Source: Eremophila alpestris peregrina (taxonomy: Eukaryota; Chordata; Aves; Passeriformes; Alaudidae). From it: a DNA stretch of 64,000 bases. The notes below the pieces were generated by a model. It saw nothing but the letters and a program-made list of their open reading frames with translations, ran no database searches and was not told the DNA's origin. Positions 12,471-24,900 of this stretch are shown here, in pieces. Made by a program: the position numbers and the translations under genes. The stretch's first letter is position 1; each line of letters starts with the position of its first letter. The DNA lies in NCBI GenBank assembly GCA_009792885.1, contig WMCF01000016.1, positions 8,913,062 through 8,977,061 on the forward strand, given 5' to 3'.

Positions 12471-12476
12471 AATAAA
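12471..12476 (+). terminator. TMA7: TMA7 poly(A) signal
   Basis: A canonical AATAAA lies 115 nt after the TMA7 stop codon, followed by a T-rich stretch. It gives a short 3' UTR, in keeping with a small housekeeping gene. Confidence 0.8.
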
Positions 12477-12499
12477 TCCTTTTTGTTAAGATGTGATAT

Positions 12500-15400
12500 T
12501 TTCTCTTTACCTGTTGGTTTTGTTTTAAAAAGGCTTTATTGTTTTATACCAGAAATGAAACTTTTACTGAAGACCATTTGTGCCCTTGTGCAGCCTGAGT
12601 GCATCTGGTGGTTTGGTAGCCATTTCTGAGAATAAATTACTACTTTTCCTCTCTTTTGACAGTGGATTCAGGGTCTGAGTATTAAAATCTGCAGAGTTTT
12701 AATCTGGAGGTTTAGGTTTAGCTGCAGTTGTCTGAGATGTGGCCACAGCAGTGTGTGCTCTCCTAAGAGCTCTAAGATTTCTTTAAATAAAAGTTGGGTT
12801 ATACTTCCATCACCAGCACCTTGGCTCTGCCACTCCAAAACAACACTCCTTTCTGTGTTCCTGCTGAAGAACTCTGCTGTGCCCTATAGTCCCACTGCCT
12901 GCTGAACATACACTTGCCTTTGTCCTACAGATTGTCTCTACACCGTTTTCCTGAGCTACAATCTGACATCACAGCTCCTTTGAACTCATGGAATGCCTTT
13001 GGGGTGGAGAGGGGAGGGGAGCAGTGCTTTCGAGACTGTAGCTTAATTCTTGAAATGAATGGCAGTGATTGAATGCTGGTTGTGGAGACTTGAAGGAAGG
13101 AATATGCTGTTCCATAAGGTGGGAGTTACAGGGAAAAAAATCAATTCAAATGCCTTATTTCTGAAGAGAAATGGTGATACAGAGACTTGCTGCTGTCAGG
13201 CAAGGCAGGTGATGGCTGCAGGGAGGGAATGGCTTCTGAGAGCAGCAAGACTCTTGGGCAGCAGTGCTGTGGGGGGAGTTACATGGGAAATCTGGGCTCC
13301 TAAGGAAGAGACCACAGGTGTTGTCTGTTCAGTGCACCGCGAGGGTTTCCTTGTTAAAAAGAGACATGTTTGGAGGGCTGGGGGCGTTACCTCCTTCCCT
13401 CTCAAACGCGAGGCTCCGTTTCAGCAGGGCGGGAAGGGCGGGTGCCCTGGGAGCGGGAAGCGCAGGCCTTACCGTGCCATTAGCCCGTGCCGAGGGCCGC
13501 CGGCAGCGCCCCTGCACCGGGCTGGGATCAGGATCGGGACTGGGGTCAGGGTCGGTACCGGGACCGAGACTGGAACCGCGGTCAGGGCCGGGACCGGGCG
13601 GGGTCGCGCGCGGGGGTCCCGCCCGTCCTCCCCGGGCTCTGCCGCCCCCGCGCGGCGGCCGCGGGAATGGCGGGGCGCGGGCCCCTTCCCGCCGCTCTGC
13701 GCATGCGCTGCGCTTCCCGCCGGCCCCGCTGAGGCCCCGCCGCGCCCCGGCACCGCACCGGACGCTCCGGCCCCTGAGGCCTCCTCCTGTTCCGGGGCTG
13801 CCTGCGCCCCAGCCCTGAGGAGCCAGCGAGCGATGCCATGAGCTGACACAGCTACAGCCACTGTACAGCCCGTGCATCAGCCTCATCTCACGTGCCAATG
13901 GTTCACAGGGAGATCAGATCTCTGCTGCCCTCCAAAAGGGGATGAATCAGCCCTTGGTGATACTGAGAAAATTGTCTTCTCTAAAAGTACTTTTCTGGAC
14001 ATCAGATTGAGTCCTGCCAGCCAGATAGAGTGTGTGAAGGCTGAAATTCAAGATTGCATCATTCTTGCATTTTGGATATAAAGGCACCTTCGGTAACAGA
14101 GAACTATTCACACAAAAACGTAGGACAAAGCTGCTTTAGATATAGAGCAGGGACTGCTCCTGCATCTGTGCAGAAACTGAAGGCAACAAAAGCCACCACT
14201 GGTACCTCTTGGAGCAGAGCTCCAACCCATGAAACACAGCCAGAGTGTGCTCACAGTTCTGCATGCCCAGTGAGAGCACAAGCTGCCTTCACTTCACTTC
14301 CATCAGTCACACCCTGATGGTGGCAGATCCATACCCACACTGCCCCCCTGCACCCCCATTTCCACTGGTGTCAAAGCAGGCAACCTGGGGGGTGCTTTAA
14401 ATGAGGAAGAGGGACAGGGACACAACACACTCCAAAATAGGAGAGAAATAAAACTTTGGCAGTGTATCAGTAAGGGATTGTTTGCCCCAGGAATTACTGA
14501 ATGAAATGAATGAGGTTGCTGATCCCAGCCAAGCTAACTTGAGGTGGTCTGAGGGGAGGACAGTGAACAGAGATGTCTGCTCCACAGCACGAGACAATAT
14601 GCAAAAAGCATTTCAGCAAAAAAGCAAGACAAGAGGGAAGGAGACCAAATGGCAAAGTGACAGATCACTGCAGTGGGAGAGCTGTTCTCAACAGGCTCAG
14701 CTTCTGTGTAGTTGAACTGCCCTTCTGGCCAAGAGTCCTGTTTAGTATTAGGCTGTGGAAATGAAGCTAAACAAAGGAACACTTTGATTATATCTTTTTA
14801 CATAACACTATGTAAAAAATGGCATTTCATTCCTCACTGCAGCTCCAGGTCAATGTTAAACTAATGCAAAGACAATATAACTCCTAAATCATAGATATAT
14901 ATAAAATTATCACAGTCTGAAAGGCACAGAAAAAAAACAGTCCAAAAGGCAGTTGGACATGGATGTCAATTAAAATAGCAGCAAAATAGACACAAATATT
15001 CTTTGTAGGGAAATCCAGTGAAGGATACGATTGCCAATCAATTCAAGTGAAGCTCTGCTGTTTGAAAAGACTTTGCCCAGTCTTTAGAGTTAGTTCAGCT
15101 CCAAGGAGATTATACCATAAATTACCTTCAGAAACAAAAATCTGAATCTTCTTCAAAATGGCAAGTAAGTATTCTCTTTTACCAAATTCTGAAATAAAAG
15201 TTAAGTTTGGTAGAGATTGGTTTGCTTTTATATTTAATCATTCCAGTATCACAGTTTTTGGAGAAAAAGTATTAAATAAAGCCATATATAACTCCTTATG
15301 CAAGAAAAACACATTTGGAAAATTACGAGAGGATTTTCTAAACCAGTAATTTCAGGTGTCAAGTCTTCTGTTTCAGTGATATGTTTATTTTTAGCCTACC

Positions 15401-15820
15401 CACCATTATTTATCAATTTCTGCAATGTCTCCACTCTAAAATACTGCACAGAATGATGAGCTATATGTGAGCCTCAGGAATGCAGAGGCCATGTGAACCA
15501 CTACTGTTCACTAGATAATACTCTACACTTCCAAAAGACAGGAGATTAAGTAAGGATCAAAATCATTCTGTATTTGGCAGCAGAGGACCTTCATTTCCAT
15601 AGTTTCTATGGATGTCACTGAACTTGTAGTACCTCCAAACCAGAAGCCAGCTGGGAGCAACCAACTAAAGGGTTTTATCTCTTGAAAGCTAGCAATTAAT
15701 ATACCCTTAAGTTCAGGTGTAAATATCAAAGAGTTAAATTTTAGTAAAGAGGTAAGAATTAAAAAAAAAAAAATTCAAAAACTGGGCAAAATATAGCTGT
15801 GATGTAAAACAGCTTAGGTG
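12500..15820. other. Interval between convergent TMA7 and CCDC174, no coding gene recognised
   Basis: Apart from the CpG island at 13380-13845 I see no gene. In human the ATRIP gene lies just beyond TMA7 on the same strand; I find no peptide resembling ATRIP or TREX1 here. The AT-rich right half (14.8-15.8 kb) has only short frames and an A-rich run near 15762-15773. Confidence 0.5.
13380..13845. promoter_or_regulatory. Orphan CpG island
   Basis: The GC content and CpG density rise sharply here, to the same level as the other three promoters in the window. The island includes a degenerate run of GGGACC/GGGATC/GGGTC-like units at about 13520-13610. Long open frames on both strands are explained by the GC richness and resemble no protein I know. 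It could be the promoter of a non-coding RNA, a remnant promoter of a lost gene, or a GC-rich minisatellite. TMA7 and CCDC174 both end towards it, so it is not needed to explain either. Confidence 0.55.
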
Positions 15821-15829
15821 TCCAGGAGA

Positions 15830-15835
15830 TTTATT
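15830..15835 (-). terminator. CCDC174: Candidate CCDC174 poly(A) signal
   Basis: TTTATT on the plus strand reads AATAAA on the minus strand, about 117 nt beyond the CCDC174 stop. It is the nearest canonical signal that I see. Confidence 0.5.
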
Positions 15836-15951
15836 CTGATGTACTTACAGAAACTTATTTTTCCCATATGTGGGAAAATATTCTGCTGAGCACACAATTA
15901 ATTGTATTTCAGTTCTTTAGATCATGGTTCTTGCTTATCTTTTTTCTCAGC

Positions 15952-18900
15952 TCAGGTCACTTGTCTATAATAAGAGAGCATATCATCTAAACTTTGGTAA
16001 AGTGGTTCCTGATTTGGAGTGTCACTGCTGTCGGTCTGCCCTGGAGGTGCCGTATCCTGAGTGCTGCAGCCACTGGCCTGCGTTCCTGGTGGCACATCCT
16101 GGGTGCTGCTGCCAGAGGTGTCTGTTCCTGGTGGCACATCCTGGGTGCTGCTGCNNNNNNNNNNNNNNNNNNNNNNNNNNNNNNNNNNNNNNNNNNNNNN
16201 NNNNNNNNNNNNNNNNNNNNNNNNNNNNNNNNNNNNNNNNNNNNNNNNNNNNNNNNNNNNNNNNNNNNNNNNNNNNNNNNNNNNNNNNNNNNNNNNNNNN
16301 NNNNNNNNNNNNNNNNNNNNNNNNNNNNNNNNNNNNNNNNNNNNNNNNNNNNNNNNNNNNNNNNNNNNNNNNNNNNNNNNNNNNNNNNNNNNNNNNNNNN
16401 NNNNNNNNNNNNNNNNNNNNNNNNNNNNNNNNNNNNNNNNNNNNNNNNNNNNNNNNNNNNNNNNNNNNNNNNNNNNNNNNNNNNNNNNNNNNNNNNNNNN
16501 NNNNNNNNNNNNNNNNNNNNNNNNNNNNNNNNNNNNNNNNNNNNNNNNNNNNNNNNNNNNNNNNNNNNNNNNNNNNNNNNNNNNNNNNNNNNNNNNNNNN
16601 NNNNNNNGTGCTGCATCCACAGGGCTGCATTCCTGGTGGCACAGCCTGGGTGCCGTAGCCGTAAGCCTGCATTGCAAATGGCATCTCAGGAGTGCCATAG
16701 CCGTACCCATGCATTGGTGGCACCATTCCTGGTGCTCCATAGCCATAAGCCTGCACAGGGAACGGCACCTGGGCAGTGCCATAGCCATAGGCTGGCAGGG
16801 GTGGTGGCACACCTCGGGTGCTGTAGCCATAACCCCGCAGTGGCGGTGGCACACCTCGGGCACCATAGCCATAAGCCTCTGCTGGTGGCAGTGTGTCCTC
16901 ATCGTCACTGCTGTCATCCTCTGCTGATGATGTGCCCTGAGTGCCATGGCCCCTGGGCTCTGCTGGCCCTGGCTGATCTGGGATGCTGCTGTTGGAAGCC
17001 TGTGCTGATGGTGGCACATCTCCAGCACTGCTGCTGCTGCTCTGCTCTGATGGCCTCTGCTGGTTCTGTGCTCTCTCCGTTTCCAGTTTTTCAGAGGAGG
17101 TTTCAGAACTGCTCAAATTCCGACTCCGGTAATAATCATCTTTCTTTTGCCCCAGAAAGTAATCAGAAGGTGGTGCAAATTCTGGGTCTCGCTCATCCCG
17201 AAGTTCTTCCTGTTTCTTTTCCCATTGTCCAAACATCAGTTCTGTTAGAAACAGGAAAATGGCAGGTTTAGCATAGATTTCGAGGTCTGAAGGACAGTCA
17301 GACAGGAGGGAAAACAAACTGGCAAACAAAGAAGATACAACTGTGTAAAGCCACCTGAAGTTCCTTTTCCACCCCATACTACACGGAAATACAAGCATCT
17401 AGTACAGATTCCTTCAGTGAACCACAGTTAGTTCACTTTGCATTTTAGAGTAAGCTATCCTCTGCTTTCTGAGTGTAGTATTTGCTGCAGTGCTGCCTGG
17501 GTGTTAGTCAGATACCAGGCTTCCTCAGAGGAAGGAAAACAATAGTGTCAGGCAGGATAAAGATTTGAGAGATAGGATCTGAAAGTTTGGGATTTTAATG
17601 GAACCATGAAGTTTCCCCTCACAATGATGTTCATTGATGGAACATAAAGACTGAAAAGTAAGAAGAATCTGCAAATACCAGTATTGCACAGAAAAGTGCT
17701 GCTATAGTATATAAAGAAGGTGAGCATTTATGTGCTTCGTCTATTTCTTGTTTGCTTTTACTTAGAAGTCAGGCATCAGATTAGAAGAATGTGCATGAAC
17801 TTAGATTAATAGTGCAAAAGGAGTTAATAGGTTTGGGAAGGATGTACAAGACAGCCATCACTGTATGACAAGAAAGATGCTTCAAAATGGGACACAGGCA
17901 CTGAAGTGGTCTCTGCTTGCATCATGTTTTAGTATTGTGCTGTACCTGTTAGTGTGATACATTCTGCTATCAGGTAGCACAAACCACAGGAATATATCAA
18001 GAAAAGATCACACTGTACATCTTATGAACTACAGAATTTGTCATTCTGTCAACCTGTCAAGATCATCCAAAAATGCAGTAACTCATATAGAAGAAAAATT
18101 CTGGGGACACTACAGCAGCTACAGGAACTAAGGCATCCTTGTCAGTCACTGCCCTGGACACTGGAGAGTCATCAGTACCAAGGCAGAAAGGATTTCAGTG
18201 CTTCTCAGTCTTACCATACTTTGGACACAAAACAGAAATGAAAGTGGCAGTGCACATGCTCTTTCCCAGCAATGTTCCTGAACCTGCATTTCCTTACCTT
18301 TGCCTTTATCCCACTCCCGGACATAAGGCACTCCAGGCTTTGTGTCTCTCCTCTCCTGGATGATAACCTCTACCTTCCTGCTTGCTGCAGTAACTCTTGG
18401 AGGTTCTGGTTCCTCAGCAGCACCTTTCACCTCTGTGTTACAAGAATAGATAGTAGAGATTGTCAGTTACAGAATAAAATCTGTATGACCCTCACAGGTA
18501 AAATTAACATTTATTTCCATATATCTCCAATAATAACACTATCTCTATTTCATTTACTGGAGAAAACTATTTGCATTCTTATTCTTCTGAACAACCATAA
18601 CAGTGAGCAGTGGCACAATGCTGTTCTTCATTTTCAGAACACTTCACAGTTAATCACTTCCATGGAATTCTGACACAGTGAAATACTAGCTACATTTTCC
18701 AGTGGGAGACAGACAGTACAAGCTGCCTATCAGTGTTATAAGGCAGACAGCACAGAGACAGGATTAGAATTCAAATTCATTATCCTAAATCCTGGAGTCA
18801 GCTGTATCATCAATTCACACACTGCACTGGAACTCTCACAGTGTATATTGTATGATATCAAAATTGACTTATTACTACTTATTCTACCTCATCTTCATGG

Positions 18901-21900
18901 AAGAAAAAGCCAGTACAATGTCACCAGCTCTAACCTCAATCTGCATAATTAACCCATGTAATTCCTGCTGTCAGGTGTGAATCAAAATCTACATACCATA
19001 TTTCTGCCTGCATTATTAAGCTATTTCTGGCATGATTTTATATCTACAGATAATTACATCAACTCTCATTATCCTAATAGTTATGATAATTGTATGTATA
19101 GAACACACAATACAATATATTGAATGTCTAAACAAATATAAGAATGTCTGTCCATAGATCAAGAACAAGGTGAAACAGCAAGTATTTAACTTAAAAAGGC
19201 AACATATCATACCTCCATTCTCCAGTTTTTCTGCCTCTTCCTCTAATCCAGCTTCCCTTAACTTTTTAATCTTCCGTGCTTTAAGTTTGGAGAGCCTTGC
19301 ATCTAGAGCTGCCTTCCTCTTCTCCTTCAGCTGCTCTCGTTTATTTCTCTGATCAAGTGTCTTAACAGCAAAGAAAAACGTGAATTAACCTTCCTTTGCT
19401 ATTATAAACAAGCACATCTCTTCCTTAACAAAACAACTGAAAGCAATCCTAATCAAGTACCAGCTTTCAATAGGAAAAAAGAAGCCAAATTTCTTTTGTT
19501 TCTTTGGAGTCAGTTGCAGGCATCACTTAAAATAGCACTTACACAACAAATCAAAGAGAGTAACCACTGAAACCACTGTGCCCTTGCAGCCCAGTCTGCT
19601 CCTCACTCTCATACCTGCTCCCTCAGCATGTCCAGGGTTGCCCTTTGTTTATGCCTGAGTTCTTGGTCCCGAGAAAAGGCAAAGTAACCAACACCGAGCT
19701 GCCTGGCCTCTGAAAAGGACAAAAACAAGAGGTTGAAGTTAGATTCAGTTTATAATTGATAATAACTACAGCCTCCAAGCTCCTTGGTTTCAGGCATGGA
19801 ATTATTCCCAACACTGCACTGGTTTTAGATGGCTAAAAAGGGCTTGCTTTACATGATACATAAAGTGAAGCTTCCTGAAGGAGAACACAGGAGGAGGTAG
19901 AGAAATATTTGAGAAAAATACAGTTTGAAGAAAAAATAAATATAGACTTATGAACTGGTAACTTTCAACAGTTATTACACACCCACACTTTGCCATACAA
20001 GCACAGGAAGTAACTTTCCCTTGCTCCTTCTACAAGTCATCTCTTTGGTGGTACAAAGGTAAATGATATCAAGGATGGCAGTGTACCATTTTCTCGAATG
20101 TCCTCGTAATGTATGGGTCCCATGGGTTTTCTGAGGGCTTCTTCTTCTTCCTTTTCCCACTGCTGCCTCTGAAGTTCCCTTCTCATGTCTTCAGATAACA
20201 GAGTATTCCCATCAGGTTCTTGTCTAATTAAAAAAAAATAGGGATTACGGAGCAGAATGTACAAGTTTGTCAGCACCAAACAGTGTAGGTATGATTGGGT
20301 CTGATCCACTATTGCAGATCCACAAAACACAGACCATTGCAGACACTAAGCGACACAATGTTGATGACTATGGTACATGATCAAGATAGAAATACAAAGC
20401 TGCCTCTAAAACAAGGTACTGATAGAACATGTTACTAAAAGACAAAATCATATCCTTTCTCAGAAGCTTTATGAAATAATTATCAAACCACAGAATGGGA
20501 AAGGAAATAATCGGTTATTGGCACCTGTGGGGATTCTAGCAATCACATGTAGGAACATTTCAGATTTAATGTAAGAAAAGGAAAGGTATTTGAAGTAACA
20601 AAAAGCTAAGCATTTTCCCAAGAAATCCATGCAAAATATTTGTATTTAAATATTAATAAGGAAGTAACTTGAAAGAAGAGCTGTTGAACAGCTGTTTAAC
20701 AGAAGAACAAAACCAAGCAAATGGAGGTCTAACAGATTCACTTTGAACATCATGAAGAATCTGGAATTCTAAAAGATTATCATCAGTTTCCATGTTAAAC
20801 AGAACCAGGAATCACTTTCCTGGCATTTTATGGAAGGTATAATGAAATACAAGGACCCCAGTTTTTAAAGATGCAACGAGTGTCTGAGATTGCTACATCA
20901 TTTTTTTAAAACCTTTCTCTGCTAATTATGCAAATCTAGAGAAAGCAGTAACATCAACTCTGGATTGAGAATGGGGTGACAAAGCACAGCCTCTTTCCCT
21001 TCTCATAAAAAAAAAAGTTAAATACTGAGAGGAACATGCAGGTCCATTAGAGAAACCACACCTTTTCCCTTGAAGTTCCTGATCCATTTTAAGTAGACTT
21101 GGTAAATCCTTCTTCATACAGCGTCTGGATCGGCCCAAGAAATCCACATAATCAACCCTGAAATGAAGGAAAAAGAAACCCTGCAAAACGTCTATTTGCA
21201 GACTGACAGAAGTCTTACCCAGAAGACAGAAGCAGTGACCCTTTCCAAAGAGTACTTGTCACCTCTCAGTCTGTGTTTGACAGTGGCTCCAGCTTTTCCC
21301 TTATCACACTCCCAGTTTAAGAGGACAGTTCTGAATGGGGCATAGGACAGTTCTATCACACATTTATTCAATCTCCCTTTGAGACCCCTGTTTCCCTGGG
21401 CAATAAAATGGTGTAAAAAAAAAGTTCAAAAGTAACAATGTCAATAGTTTTCACAACAAAATAGAACTCAGCCTATTGTTTGCTTCCCGTGGTGAGGATA
21501 ATGATGCAGCATTGACTTCTGGTGGATATGAAATGTACAGTACATTTCAATTATCAGTCTAAAGGCCATTCAGAACAGACTGATAGTGTGCATTCAACTG
21601 GCATAACAAAGGCTGACTAAAACAGAAGCAAAATGTTCCCCTGAAGCTATTGTGCTTCTTATTCAACTCTTTATAGTACTGAACACCTGATTTACAGTTG
21701 TTGAAAAAGCTGTTAAGAGCTGCACTTATTGTCCTGTAATGTAGAAAGTTCTTTAGCATCAAGCTGCCTCAATTATCCCATTCTAAAGAATATTACATCT
21801 GAAATAGTATAACTGGCAATCTAGCTCCCAATCCCCAAACTTTTAAAGAGCTGTGCTTTTAGTAAGTCTTTTACACAGTTTCTAAGGATATCTACAGTTC

Positions 21901-24900
21901 AGTATTTGAAGAATAGGGGTGCTGTTTTCTATTGGTTACTGCTGATTTAACTGTTTACCAGAAGTAAAATCTCTTGTTCCACAAGCATTTTAAACAAGTG
22001 GACAAGGCAAATGTTTAGTCAGGACTGGTTTCATAACTATTCTTAAGATCTCAGATGAAAAAATAGTGGGTACTTGGAATGACACAAAAAACTGTCAGAG
22101 ACTATTTGCTGTGCTGCAGGAAGGTGGAAGAAATGCTGAAAATCATGTTCTGATTCCAAACAGAGCTTCTCTCCTTTAAGAAAAGGCCGTGCAGTGAAAT
22201 GACTGCTCATTTTTAAGTCACTCACAATTAAAGAAGGGAAGATGAATACCACAAAATCCTCAAGTTTTGCTAAAATACATTCCAATTCAGCACATCAAAG
22301 CATAAAATGGTACCAATACTGTGATGAGTACTTGCATTAACTATGCATGAAAATAAGAGAGGAGATTATGTTGTCCCTGCTATAGTACATTGCCCTCATT
22401 GAATTTTTGAGGATCCTGGATGTAAATTCTATTGCAGTGTCACCTATGTGAAAATGAAAGTGACATGGAGGACTGTCTTTATAGGAGAAATGAAAGACTG
22501 TTAACACCTCCTTGTCAATGTGCAAGGGAAACAAAGGTGCCACCTCACGCGTTTTGGAAAAGAAAACTATTTTCTCATGCAATTCTCAAGAATAAGAGTG
22601 GCCAGGACAGATGAGGCCAGTCAGGAGCACCAACCATTCCTCATCCGGGTCCTCTGGTGGTGGAATGTCTGCTTCAGGCAGAGTCTCCTCCTCATCTGTG
22701 TCTCTTTCTGAAGCCTTCCCAGCAGCTTGGCTCTGATGCAGCTCCTGTACTTCGTGCTGTTTGTCTATGATCTTCTGAGTGAAATCCACCAGGTACAAAT
22801 CCTCAGTTTCTTCATCTAAGGCAGAAAATCGATTCTTAGAGAACAGCCATGAAAGGTGCAGAACTGAGCACAAAATCAATACCAAATAGCTACAATCAGC
22901 TTCTCAGCTGCCAGCAATGCCCTTGACCACACTATTGGGGAGTACTTAAATCTCATTCAGTGCCAAACAAAGCCCAGAGCTATCAATTGGCTCCACAGTG
23001 ATAACTTCTACTTCTGAACTGAAGTTTCAGGGCATTGTGTGCAGTACAGAAAAGTGCATTCTTTAGAGCAAAATATTCTCTGCTTGTCACCTATTTCATA
23101 AGCAAAGGATTTCTCTTGTAACAATTCAAATACTTTTTTGATGCTTAACATTTGGTTTATTGGCAGAGCCATCATTCATGAGGGTACTTTTTAGAAAAGC
23201 AGAAGAAAATAGTGGGGACATATGTATGAAGATGGACACTGATAAAGAAAACAGGTTAACTGCAAGGAGATTTGTATTCTATTTTAATAATCACTTTTTG
23301 AGAGGGACTGAATGTGTGAGAGAAGAAAGGAACAGATTAGCATTCTCTAACCCCATTAGCTGCATAACTGGCATTCACACATGGACCAGACAGACTTTTG
23401 TCCTGATCCTCTTCTCCTCATAAAGGCACAACAATCAGAATGCAGGACAGAGCATCAGCAATGCAATCCAAAGGTCGCACAATGGAGAATTATTTTGTTT
23501 GGGTTTTTTTTGTTTTTCTAATATACTGTATTGAAAAACCACAATATTGACAGAAGTCTTACCCACCCACTTAATAAATGAAACAAGCCCCTACTGCTTT
23601 ACTTGGTCAGGCTGTCCTTCAAAAGTAATTTTATTTTCTCCAGTAAATGTATTTTTCTCCTTTTCAAAGTGGAATAAACCATGTCAATAACTTTGTAGAA
23701 TAATTCCAAGAATTCACACATATATAAATACTCATTATGGAATAGTATTGTTCACCTGGGAAGTCTCCTTTTGTCATTTTCTCATACAGCTTTGCTTTCT
23801 CTTCAAGCTTCTTCCTGAAAAAGAAAAAAAAAGTTAACCTTCCAATCCTGCCAGTTAGCACAGGTTAAAGTGACCTATTTAGTTCTTAGATAAATGGAAC
23901 AGGAAAATCCTGGGAGTGCTTGAGGTGTTTACTGGAAGCTTACTTATGCCTGGCTTCTGTTTTGAACCTTCACTAGCATTTCTGAAGATACAATCTTTTC
24001 CAGTTCCAGAATTTAAACTGATAATAATTTCAGTGAACTTACAAATTTAATCTTAAATGTAATCCATAAAAGTAGGCAGAAACATGATGTTACAAGAATT
24101 CCACCTTTATCTATGTACTGTGGTCTGTCAGATAAATACTGGAAGCTAAACCATTATTTGCAGATACTGAAAGACAATTTTACAGGAAAAAAAATATAAA
24201 TAACACAAAGTTACGCTTAATCTTAGAAACTGAAGAGAAAACCTTAGCTAATTTCTGGAATTTCAAAGAGCAAGGAACTGCATACAGAAGCACAGCAAAT
24301 GGTTCATAAATGGCATTTTCAATATTAATCTTTTTGTACAACTAACTAATTTTGAAAATTAGGTAATTCTTTAAAAAAGTAAGCTATTTTCTGTCAAGCC
24401 CAAGAAACACATCACTGTAGAATTCTAACATGTTGCTGCACTGGCTGGTAGTTCTAAAGATGACTTTTAAAAAAAAATCAGTAACCTGACACATTTAGAC
24501 AGCTGTGATAATTGAGGGCATGAGAGCATGAGACTGCTGGGATGCAGTTTGTGCACTACTGGATGATGCTGGAATTACTGGTTTGTCTAATGAGAACTGC
24601 TAGTCCAAAAAACTTCTTTCTGTGCTTTTCTAAATACCAAAAAACAAATTGTGCAAAGCATTACTTTCTTACAGAGCCTAAGGGCTACCTTGATTTATCC
24701 AATATATCCTGCTCTTCTGCCTTCTGCTCAACATCTTTTGCAGCTCGATTTACAACTCCCGTGTTCTGCTTGGTCCAGATACTTGGTTTCTGCAAAGGAC
24801 AATTTTGTAACAATAAACAAATAGATGAAAATACTGAAATGGTAACAATGAAAAAAACATTTCAACTCTATAATGCAAATGATGCACATCAATCATGGAA

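Noticed and set aside
13059..13898. Long frames (up to 260 codons) on both strands across the 13.4-13.8 kb island
   Set aside because: High GC removes stop codons in all frames; the peptides are Arg/Pro/Gly/Ala-rich shadows.
15924..17271. Plus-strand frames and an alternate minus frame of up to 425 codons through the CCDC174 array
   Set aside because: They run through 453 N and a 42-bp repeat that is open in several frames. Only the minus frame joining DPEFAPPSDYF to MLSYYRQVT fits CCDC174.
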